DNA of 5,334 nucleotides from assembly GCA_022837365.1 (NCBI GenBank), contig JALHHV010000230.1, positions 1-5,334 on the forward strand, written 5' to 3'. The first letter of the stretch is position 1. Each line of letters opens with the position of its first letter. A program made the position numbers and the translations under genes. Source of the DNA: Desulfovibrio sp. GTDB taxonomy: Bacteria > Desulfobacterota > Desulfovibrionia > Desulfovibrionales > Desulfovibrionaceae. The notes beneath the pieces are model-generated. The model ran no database searches, was not told where the DNA came from, and saw only the letters and a list, made by a program, of their open reading frames with translations. Positions 1 through 5,334 of this stretch are shown here, one piece after another.

Positions 1-77
1 GGAGCGCATGGGGGTGCCGGGCATGCCCACAGGATGCCTCCGAAGGGGCCGTGTGTCCAGCGCGGGACAACGAAAAT

Positions 78-106
78 GGGGGAAATGGGGGAAAGGGGGT
101 GACGGG
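78..106 (+). other. Putative G-quadruplex motif
   Basis: Four G-tracts follow one another on the + strand: GGGGG at 78-82, 87-91 and 95-99, and GGG at 104-106. They are separated by loops AAAT, AAA and TGAC. This fits the usual intramolecular G-quadruplex pattern of four tracts of three or more G with loops of 1-7 bases. The first two tracts also form a 9-bp tandem repeat, AAATGGGGG (74-82 and 83-91). It lies on the coding strand about 100 bp upstream of the predicted sigma-54 promoter. Folding and any regulatory role are inferred only. Confidence 0.5.
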
Positions 107-202
107 TTTCCGTCGATGCGTTCCCCGGATTCGGACCCGGACCATGTCTGGGACCAGGCCCCGGCCGCGCCCCGCCGTGCCCCGGCATGGGAGCCCGGCC
201 CA

Positions 203-218
203 TGGCCCGCATCTTGCT
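203..218 (+). promoter_or_regulatory. Sigma-54 (RpoN) promoter upstream of fliR
   Basis: TGGCCCG (203-209), four spacer bases and TTGCT (214-218) match the sigma-54 consensus TGGCACG-N4-TTGCT at all but one fixed position. The GG at 204-205 and the GC at 216-217 are 12 bases apart, as needed for the -24/-12 elements. Sigma-54 control of basal-body and export-gate genes is established for many polarly flagellated bacteria, so the context fits. Transcription would begin near position 229, one base before the fliR ATG, giving an essentially leaderless message. No enhancer-binding-protein site could be identified with confidence upstream. Confidence 0.65.
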
Positions 219-229
219 TTGCCGCGCCC

Positions 230-1022
230 ATGGACATCTTCGCCTTTGACGCCGCCTCCATGCTCAGCTTCCTGCTTACCTTCATGCGGGTGAGCCTGGT
301 GCTGTTCCTGCTGCCCTTCTTCGGGGGCGAGGCGGCCCCGGTGCAGGTCAAGGCGGCGCTGTGCCTGGTGTTCACCAGGTCAAGGCGGCGCTGTGCCTGG
401 TGTTCACCCTGGCCCTGTGGCCGCACGTGTCCCTGCCGGGCGGGCAGATGCCCGCGCATCCCTTTTCGCTCATCGTGCTGCTGGCCGGGGAACTGATCCT
501 GGGCCTGATGCTGGGCATGACCGTGCACTTCCTGTTCGCGGGCATCCAGACCGGCGGCCAGATGCTGGCCACCCAGATGGGCTTCACCATGATCACCCTG
601 GCCGACCCGCTGACCGGGGCCAACGTCAGCATCACCTCGCACTTCCTGTACATGGTGGCCATGCTCACCTTCCTGGCGCTGGACGGCCACCTGTACATGC
701 TGCGGGCCTTCGTGCGCACCTTTGAACTGGTGCCCCCCGGCGGCCTTCTGCTCGGCCCCTCGCTGGTGAAGGAAATACTGGCCCTGTCCGGCTCCATGTT
801 CGTGCTGGCCGTCAAGATCGCCGCGCCGGTGCTGGTCTCGCTGTTCCTGGTGGAACTGGCGCTGGCGCTCATGGCCCGCGCGGCCCCGCAGATGAACCTG
901 CTGATGATCGGCTTTCCGCTCAAGATCGCCGTGGGCTTCTTCTTCATCGGCATGCTGTTCACCATCATGGCCGACAAGATCTGCACCTGTTGCGGGCGGC
1001 CAGCCCGCTGGTGGACCGCTGA
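230..1022 (+). pseudogene. Flagellar export gate protein FliR, frame broken twice
   Basis: FliR is an inner-membrane protein that joins FliP and FliQ in the entry channel of the flagellar type III export apparatus. The N-terminus from ATG 230 (MDIFAFDAASMLSFLLTFMR) looks like a normal FliR start, but no Shine-Dalgarno sequence precedes it. The frame is correct to Thr49 (374-376). A 32-bp tandem duplication then shifts it, and translation ends at 494-496 after 88 residues. The authentic sequence resumes in another frame from 376. It includes the conserved AGIQTGGQ, the DPLTG segment and the PQMNLLMIGFPLKI motif, and runs to about 981. The expected C-terminus (HLLRAASPLVDR, stop 1020-1022) lies in the third frame, which implies one missing base near 979-984. 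Repairing both gives about 253 residues, a usual FliR length, with several hydrophobic segments. The gene may be truly inactivated or the sequence may contain errors. Identity is certain; functional status is not. Confidence 0.9.
344..408 (+). repeat. Perfect 32-bp tandem duplication inside fliR
   Basis: Positions 344-375 are repeated without a mismatch at 376-407, and position 408 continues the period by one more base. The unit begins CAGGTCAAGG and ends GGTGTTCAC. It encodes QVKAALCLVFT in the fliR frame. Because 32 is not a multiple of three, the extra copy shifts the frame. Removing one copy joins the flanking sequence into a smooth FliR reading (EAAPVQVKAALCLVFTLALW). Confidence 0.97.
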
Positions 1023-1035
1023 CCGAACCCCTGAC

Positions 1036-1041
1036 GGAGGG
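1036..1041 (+). promoter_or_regulatory. Ribosome binding site of flhB
   Basis: GGAGGG lies five bases before the ATG at 1047. It is the strongest Shine-Dalgarno sequence in the window and fixes the flhB start. It sits in the 24-bp gap after the expected fliR stop (TGA 1020-1022). Confidence 0.85.
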
Positions 1042-1046
1042 CTGCC

Positions 1047-2117
1047 ATGGCGCAGCGCGACCCGAGCAAGACGGAAAAAGCGACGCCGAAACGTCGCAAG
1101 AAGGCGCGCGGCAAGGGCAACGTCCCCAAGTCGCAGGAACTCACCAAGACCCTGACCATTCTGGCGGGCTCGGTGGGCCTTCTGTTCTACATCGACTTCC
1201 TGGCCAAGGACATGCAGGCCATCTTCCGGCATTTCCTGGGCAACGCCTTCGGGTTCCATCCCAACCAGCAGAACGTCATCGACCTGCTCATGTGGATCGC
1301 CGGGGAACTGGCGGTCATGCTGCTGCCCATCATGCTGTTCATCGGGTTCACGGCCTGGCTGGTGCTGCGCCTTCAGGTGGGCAAGCTGTGGACCACCGAG
1401 GTCTTCAAGTTCAACTGGTCGCGCTTCAACCTCATCTCCGCGCTGAAACGCATGTTCGCCTCGCCCGACACGCTGGTGCGCCTGGGCAAGAGCCTGTTGC
1501 AGGCGGTGTTCATCGGGGTCGCGCCGTACCTCATCATCCGGCGCGAGATGCACAACTTTTTGCCGCTGTACTACGCCGACGCCCAGGGGGTCAGCGCGTA
1601 CATGCTCAAGACCGGGTGGGACATGGTGCGCTACGCGCTGGTGCCCATGTCCATCATAGCCGTGGCGGACTTCTGGTACACCCGCTGGAGCTATGAGGAA
1701 AACCTGAAGATGACCAAGGACGAGACCAAGGACGAGCGCAAGCAGGCCGAGGGCGACCCGGTGGTCCGTTCGCAGCAGCGCCGCAAGATGATGCAGATGA
1801 TGGCCAGGCGCATGTTGCAGGACGTGCCCAAGGCCGACGTGGTCATCACCAACCCCACCCACTTCGCCATCGCCCTGCGCTACGACGCCACCGAGGCCCC
1901 GGCGCCCATCGTGCTGGCCAAGGGCGCGGACAACCTGGCCCAGAAGATCAAGGAAGTGGCCCGCGAGCACGGCGTGCCCATCCGCGAGAACAAGCCGCTG
2001 GCACAGGCTTTGTATAAGGCGGTGGAAGTCGGCGACATGATTCCCGCCGAACTGTTCCAGGCCGTGGCCACCGTGCTGGCCAGCCTGTGGAAATTCAAGG
2101 CGGGACGGGCATCGTAA
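1047..2117 (+). CDS. flhB: Flagellar export switch protein FlhB
   Basis: FlhB is the export-gate protein that changes secretion from rod/hook to filament substrates. The 356-residue length is typical. A basic N-terminus (about 1-33, with KTEKATPKRRKKARGKG) precedes hydrophobic membrane segments at about 34-53, 82-108, 145-164 and 192-210. The conserved cytoplasmic linker follows (LKMTKDETKDERKQAEGDP, 220-238). The C-terminal domain carries the self-cleavage motif NPTH at residues 269-272, where the family cuts between Asn and Pro; Asn269 and its neighbours are intact. ATG 1047 is supported by GGAGGG five bases upstream. The gene starts 24 bp after the expected fliR stop, so it is normally cotranscribed with fliR. 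If fliR translation really stops early, flhB still has its own strong ribosome binding site. Nothing in the protein looks damaged. Confidence 0.97.
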   Translation: MAQRDPSKTEKATPKRRKKARGKGNVPKSQELTKTLTILAGSVGLLFYIDFLAKDMQAIFRHFLGNAFGFHPNQQNVIDLLMWIAGELAVMLLPIMLFIGFTAWLVLRLQVGKLWTTEVFKFNWSRFNLISALKRMFASPDTLVRLGKSLLQAVFIGVAPYLIIRREMHNFLPLYYADAQGVSAYMLKTGWDMVRYALVPMSIIAVADFWYTRWSYEENLKMTKDETKDERKQAEGDPVVRSQQRRKMMQMMARRMLQDVPKADVVITNPTHFAIALRYDATEAPAPIVLAKGADNLAQKIKEVAREHGVPIRENKPLAQALYKAVEVGDMIPAELFQAVATVLASLWKFKAGRAS

Positions 2118-2160
2118 GGCCCCGCCGGCGAACCTGAAGCAAGACCGCGCAAACTCCGAC

Positions 2161-2165
2161 AGGTG
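2161..2165 (+). promoter_or_regulatory. Ribosome binding site of flhA
   Basis: AGGTG lies eight bases before the ATG at 2174, in the 56-bp flhB-flhA gap. It supports this start and a within-operon arrangement. I see no terminator or promoter in that gap. Confidence 0.6.
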
Positions 2166-2173
2166 TCAAGAAC

Positions 2174-4282
2174 ATGGCTGCCAAACCGGGATACGCACCC
2201 AAGATAGACTACCAGCGCTTCGCCAAGCAGGGCGACATCCTGCTGGCGGGCGGCGTGGTCACGATCCTGTTCGTGATGCTGGTGCCGCTGCCCACGTTCT
2301 TCCTGGACATGCTGCTTTCGCTCAGCATTTCGCTGTCGCTGGTGATTCTGGTCACCTCCATGTTCATGCTCTCGCCGCTGGAATTCTCCATCTTCCCGTC
2401 GCTGCTGCTGGTCACCACCCTGCTGCGCCTGGCGCTCAACGTGGCCTCCACCCGCCTCATCCTGCTGCACGGCGACGAAGGCACCGACGCGGCGGGCAAG
2501 GTCATCCAGGCATTCGGCGAGTTCGTGGTGGGCGGCAACTACGTCATCGGCGCGGTCATTTTCATGATCCTGTTCATCCTGAACAAGATCGTCATCACCG
2601 CGGGCACCACGCGCATCGCCGAAGTGGCCGCGCGCTTCACCCTGGACGCCATGCCCGGCAAGCAGATGGCCATCGAGGCCGACCTGAACGCCGGGCTCAT
2701 CGACGAAGAGGAAGCCACCGCCCGCCGCACCAACATCCGCAAGGAAGCCGACTTCTACGGCGCCATGGACGGCGCGGGCAAGTTCGTGCAGGGGGACGTG
2801 AACGCGGGCATGTTCATCACGCTGATCAACGTCATCGGTGGGATACTGCTCGGCGTGTTCCAGAAGGACATGGAGTGGCGCGACGCGCTGACCACCTACA
2901 CCCTGCTGACCATCGGCGACGGCCTGGTGGCCACCATTCCCTCCATCATCGTGTCCACGGCGGCGGGCATCATCGTGTCGCGCGCGGCGTCGGAAGCGAA
3001 GATGGGCGAGGAATTCGTGGGCCAGCTGTCGTACAACTCGCGCGCGCTCAACCTGGTGTCCGGGGTGCTCGTGCTGTTCGCCCTGGTGCCCGGCATGCCC
3101 ACGCTGCCGTTCCTCACCTTCGGCGCGGGGCTGTACGGCGTGTCGCGCCTGGTGGGCGACAGGCAGGCCGAGGAGGCCGCCGACGCCAAGGGCGGCAAGG
3201 GGGCCAAGGGCAAGAAGAAGGGCGATTCGCTGGATACCCCGGAAGAAGTGCAGACCCTGCTGCCCCTGGACACCCTGGAGCTGGAAGTGGGCTACGGCCT
3301 GATTCCCCTGGTGGACGAGGACCAGAACGGCAACCTGCTCTCGCGCATCCGCTCCATCCGCCGCCAGTTCGCCCTGGACATGGGCGTGGTGGTGCCCTCG
3401 CTGCACCTGCGCGACAACCTGCAACTGAAGCCCGGCCAGTACTGCGTGCTGGTCAAGGGCAACCAGGTGGCCTCGGCCGAGATCCTCGTGGACCACTACC
3501 TGGCCATGGATCCGGGCAACGCCAAGCACCGCATCCGGGGCATCGAGACGCGCGAGCCGGCCTTCAACCTGCCCGCCCTGTGGATACCCGAATCGCAGAA
3601 GGAAGAAGCCATGCTGGCGGGCTATACCGTGGTGGACCCCTCCACGGTCATCGCCACCCACCTCACCGAGGTGTTCAAGCGCCACCTGGGCGACTTCCTG
3701 GGCCGCCAGGAGGTGCAGGGCCTGCTGGACAACCTGGCCAAGCACGCGCCGAAAGCCGTGGAAGAACTGGTGCCCGGCATCCTGCCCCTGGGCACGGTGC
3801 AGAAGGTGCTCCAGAACCTGGTGCGCGAGAACGTTTCCATCCGCGACCTGCTGACCATCGCGGAAACCCTGGCCGACTACGGCCCGGCGGTGAAGAACGC
3901 CGACACCCTGACCGAGTACGTGCGCGAACGCCTGGCCCGGTCCATCGTCAAGCCGTACATGGACAGCGAGGGCGGCCTGCCCATCGTCACCCTGGACCAG
4001 GCCGTGGAGAAGACCGTGCAGGAAGCCATCCGCCAGACCGACGGCGGCAACTACCTGGCGCTCAACCCCGGCATCGCCCAGCGGCTCATCCAGCGCGTCA
4101 ACGGCGCGGTGGAGCGGGCCGTGAACACCGACGGGCAGCCGGTGATCCTGGCCTCGCCCGTGTCCAGGCCGCACCTGGCCCAGTTGCTGATGCGCTTTCT
4201 TCCCAACGTGGCCGTGATTTCGCAGGCCGAGATTCCGGCCGACATCCGGTTGCAGTCCGTGGGTAGCGTGGCCTTCGAGTAG
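2174..4282 (+). CDS. flhA: Flagellar export ring protein FlhA
   Basis: FlhA forms the nonameric ring of the flagellar type III export gate. It uses the proton motive force and receives chaperone-substrate complexes on its cytoplasmic domain. The 702 residues are the usual length. The N-terminal half is a multi-pass membrane domain (hydrophobic runs at about 22-40, 43-66, 74-84, 121-143, 212-228, 243-269 and 293-324). The FHIPEP signature is clear at about 147-165 (RIAEVAARFTLDAMPGKQM). FVQGD with Asp208 matches the conserved acidic residue implicated in proton use in Salmonella FlhA. GDGLVATIPSIIVSTAAG (248-265) is also conserved. A Gly/Lys-rich linker (KGGKGAKGKKKG, 339-350) leads to the soluble export domain (about 355-702), which is complete to the TAG at 4280-4282. 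The start follows AGGTG with eight bases of spacing. The gene lies between flhB and flhF in one operon and shows no lesion. Confidence 0.98.
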   Translation: MAAKPGYAPKIDYQRFAKQGDILLAGGVVTILFVMLVPLPTFFLDMLLSLSISLSLVILVTSMFMLSPLEFSIFPSLLLVTTLLRLALNVASTRLILLHGDEGTDAAGKVIQAFGEFVVGGNYVIGAVIFMILFILNKIVITAGTTRIAEVAARFTLDAMPGKQMAIEADLNAGLIDEEEATARRTNIRKEADFYGAMDGAGKFVQGDVNAGMFITLINVIGGILLGVFQKDMEWRDALTTYTLLTIGDGLVATIPSIIVSTAAGIIVSRAASEAKMGEEFVGQLSYNSRALNLVSGVLVLFALVPGMPTLPFLTFGAGLYGVSRLVGDRQAEEAADAKGGKGAKGKKKGDSLDTPEEVQTLLPLDTLELEVGYGLIPLVDEDQNGNLLSRIRSIRRQFALDMGVVVPSLHLRDNLQLKPGQYCVLVKGNQVASAEILVDHYLAMDPGNAKHRIRGIETREPAFNLPALWIPESQKEEAMLAGYTVVDPSTVIATHLTEVFKRHLGDFLGRQEVQGLLDNLAKHAPKAVEELVPGILPLGTVQKVLQNLVRENVSIRDLLTIAETLADYGPAVKNADTLTEYVRERLARSIVKPYMDSEGGLPIVTLDQAVEKTVQEAIRQTDGGNYLALNPGIAQRLIQRVNGAVERAVNTDGQPVILASPVSRPHLAQLLMRFLPNVAVISQAEIPADIRLQSVGSVAFE

Positions 4283-4287
4283 GCGGG

Positions 4288-4315
4288 CGGCGCCGTCCGC
4301 GCCGGGAGCATTTTT
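4288..4315 (+). terminator. GC hairpin with T-tract after flhA (weak terminator or pause)
   Basis: CGGCGC (4288-4293) and GCGCCG (4299-4304) form a perfect 6-bp stem with a 5-base loop. TTTTT follows at 4311-4315. Six bases (GGGAGCA-type sequence) separate stem and T-tract, which is poor for a true intrinsic terminator. With flhF only 68 bp downstream of flhA on the same strand, partial attenuation or RNA processing/stability is more likely than full termination. Confidence 0.35.
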
Positions 4316-4349
4316 CTGCAACGGTACAACTTCAAGGTCGAAATGCTCT
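4305..4349 (+). promoter_or_regulatory. Inverted repeat enclosing the flhF ribosome binding region
   Basis: GAGCATTT (4306-4313) is the exact reverse complement of AAATGCTC (4341-4348). In RNA the stem extends by one G-U pair on each end to about 10 bp (4305-4314 with 4340-4349). The loop of about 25 bases (4315-4339) holds AAGG (4334-4337), the only Shine-Dalgarno-like sequence before flhF. The right arm ends one base before the flhF ATG at 4351. This could tune flhF translation. The structure is read from sequence and its function is inferred. Confidence 0.45.
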
Positions 4350-4351
4350 GA
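4343..4351 (+). other. Two-codon ORF overlapping the flhF start
   Basis: ATG CTC TGA lies five bases after AAGG (4334-4337), a better spacing than the 13 bases from AAGG to the flhF ATG. Its TGA (4349-4351) shares its last base with the flhF ATG (4351-4353), giving the TGATG overlap typical of translational coupling. It may be a minimal upstream ORF feeding ribosomes to flhF, or a chance arrangement. Confidence 0.3.
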
Positions 4352-5334
4352 TGCAGATCAAGACGTACACAGGCCGGAACGCGACGGCGGTGCTGGCGAA
4401 GGTCAAGGCGGAACTGGGCCCGGACGCGGTCATCCTGTCCTCGCGCGAATGCCGCGAGGGCGGCCGCGCGTGGCACGAGATGTCCGTGGGCATCGAGCAC
4501 GCGGCCGCGCCCGGCGGCTGGGAGGAATGGCACCGCGAATGGGGCCAGATGAAGGAACACCTGTTCGCCCTGATGAAGCCCGCCCTGCGCATGGAAGACC
4601 TGACCCCCCGCCAGCGCGTGGCCCTGGAATACCTGACGCGCGAAGGCGTGGACGACGGCGTGGCCATGACCCTGCACCGCAGGCTGGCGGCGGATTCCGG
4701 CGCATCCGTGCTGGAGGCCCTGGCCGACATCGTGCCCGTGCGGGGCTGGGGCCTTGCGGCATGGCCGCAGCGGGCCCACGTGTTCGCCGGGCCGTTCGGC
4801 GCGGGCAAGACCACGGCCATGCTGCGCATGGCGCTGGCCCTGCGCCATGAAAAGCCGGACCTGAAAATCGTGCTGGTCAACGCCGACTGCGGGCGCGGCC
4901 ACGGCCGCCTGCTGCTGAAGCACTATGCCGAGCTTTCCGGCCTGGTGTACCGCGAGGCTTCCAGCGCCGGGCGCATCCTGGTGGACCTGCCGGGCGTGGC
5001 GCGCGACGGCAGCCTGGCCCGCCAGTTGGCGATTCTGGGACTTTCGGGAGCGGGGGCGGGCGCGAGGGCGGGCAGCGGCGTCGCGGTGCATCTGGTGCTG
5101 CCGCCGCATCACGGCCCGGCCCAGATGTCCGCGCTGCTGGCGCGCTATGCCTTCCAGGGGACGGGCAGCCTTGTCTGGACGAAGCTGGACGAAGCCTGTA
5201 CCTTCGGGGCATTGGTGAACGTGGCGGCGGCCTGCGGCCTGCCCGTGTCGGCCCTTTCCTACGGTCCCGGCATGCGCAATTCGCTGATTGCCGCAAGCGA
5301 TGCGGCGTTGTGGCGCCTGCTGTTCAAGCGGCAG
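4351..5334 (+). CDS. flhF: Flagellar placement GTPase FlhF (SRP family), 3' end cut by window
   Basis: FlhF is a membrane-associated SRP-type GTPase that sets the position, and often the number, of polar flagella, usually with the ATPase FlhG. The frame is open for 328 codons to the last base. The N-terminus MQIKTYTGRNATAVLAKVKAELGPDAVILSSR (given here only as the family-typical first 32 residues, 1-32) fixes ATG 4351. The linker after residue 50 is short. The NG domain has a good P-loop, GPFGAGKTT (147-155), and G4 motif TKLDE (277-281), with LSYG of the G5 region at 302-305. The G2 region, usually DTYRIGA, reads DCGRGHG (179-185), keeping Asp179 and Arg182. The G3 region, usually DTAGR, reads DLPGV (212-216), keeping Asp212 and Gly215. 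The last residues (LWRLLFKRQ) match the end of the G domain, so the stop is probably close. It follows flhA by 68 bp. Altered GTP hydrolysis is inferred. Confidence 0.92.
   Translation, partial: MQIKTYTGRNATAVLAKVKAELGPDAVILSSRECREGGRAWHEMSVGIEHAAAPGGWEEWHREWGQMKEHLFALMKPALRMEDLTPRQRVALEYLTREGVDDGVAMTLHRRLAADSGASVLEALADIVPVRGWGLAAWPQRAHVFAGPFGAGKTTAMLRMALALRHEKPDLKIVLVNADCGRGHGRLLLKHYAELSGLVYREASSAGRILVDLPGVARDGSLARQLAILGLSGAGAGARAGSGVAVHLVLPPHHGPAQMSALLARYAFQGTGSLVWTKLDEACTFGALVNVAAACGLPVSALSYGPGMRNSLIAASDAALWRLLFKRQ

Larger units (their letters stand above)
1..229. other. Leader region upstream of fliR, no convincing gene
   Basis: No ORF here looks coding. One frame stays open into fliR from an ATG at 8, but its translation is low-complexity and Arg/Gly/Pro/Trp-rich, unlike the fliR protein that follows. 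Features seen are a 10-bp palindrome GGGCATGCCC (19-28), a small hairpin with TGTCC/GGACA arms (54-58 and 65-69), a run of G-tracts (78-106) and a sigma-54 type promoter (203-218). The region therefore reads as the regulatory leader of the flagellar operon. The upstream gene is outside the window. Confidence 0.6.

Noticed and set aside
19..28. Palindrome GGGCATGCCC as an operator
   Set aside because: It is a single 10-bp palindrome, not surprising in GC-rich DNA, with no second copy or known regulator match in the window.
8..229. Upstream extension of the fliR frame to ATG 8
   Set aside because: The added residues are low-complexity and unlike FliR. The FliR family N-terminus begins at MDIF (230), and a promoter match lies inside the extension.
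987..1049. Possible FliR-FlhB fusion, since the FliR C-terminal frame is the same frame as flhB
   Set aside because: Stops at 1020-1022 and 1032-1034 separate them, and flhB has its own strong GGAGGG site.
361..1155. A separate 264-residue protein starting at GTG 361 and overlapping flhB
   Set aside because: Its body is FliR from residue 39 on. The GTG lies in the first copy of the duplication, and the tail after about 981 is a wrong-frame, Arg-rich reading into flhB.
4304..4320. Second sigma-54 promoter before flhF (GGGAGC ... CTGCA)
   Set aside because: The GG to GC distance is 13 rather than 12, and the -24 half lacks TGGC. The sequence is better explained as part of the inverted repeat.
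1880..4321. Long antisense ORF (813 codons) opposite flhB and flhA on the - strand, with others opposite fliR and flhF
   Set aside because: It mirrors the strong G/C third-position bias of the genes on the + strand. The product is rich in His, Gln, Gly and Arg with no recognisable domain, and it lies opposite highly conserved genes.

Overview
The window is a GC-rich stretch of a flagellar export operon, all on the + strand, in the order fliR - flhB - flhA - flhF. These are three integral-membrane proteins of the flagellar type III export gate plus the SRP-like GTPase that helps place the polar flagellum. The protein sequences, this gene order and the strong G/C third-position bias suggest a sulfate-reducing deltaproteobacterium of the Desulfovibrio / Nitratidesulfovibrio type. 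That assignment is from memory of the families; no search was run.

Layout. Positions 1-229 are an apparently non-coding leader. It holds a G-tract cluster able to form a G-quadruplex (78-106) and a very good sigma-54 promoter match (203-218) that would start transcription almost on the fliR ATG. Positions 230-1022 are fliR, which is not open as given: a perfect 32-bp tandem duplication (344-375 and 376-407) shifts the frame after residue 49, and an apparent one-base loss near 979-984 shifts it again before the C-terminus. Undoing both gives a normal FliR of about 253 residues. Positions 1047-2117 are an intact flhB with the NPTH self-cleavage motif. Positions 2174-4282 are an intact flhA with the FHIPEP signature. 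The 68-bp flhA-flhF gap holds a GC hairpin followed by a second inverted repeat, whose loop holds the Shine-Dalgarno-like sequence and whose right arm runs up to the flhF start. A two-codon ORF (ATG CTC TGA) overlaps the flhF ATG there. Positions 4351 to the window end are flhF, open to the last base and probably almost complete.

How the genes work together. FliR with FliP and FliQ forms the export channel entry in the basal body. FlhB wraps that gate and switches substrate class after cleaving itself at NPTH. FlhA forms the nonameric export ring that docks chaperone-substrate complexes and uses the proton motive force. FlhF acts earlier and directs where the basal body assembles.

The window is mainly an ordinary flagellar locus and I see no new multi-gene system. 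Four things deserve a second look: the double lesion in fliR (real loss of motility or sequence/assembly error), the sigma-54 promoter that predicts a nearly leaderless fliR transcript, the structured flhF translation start, and the partly eroded GTPase motifs of this FlhF.
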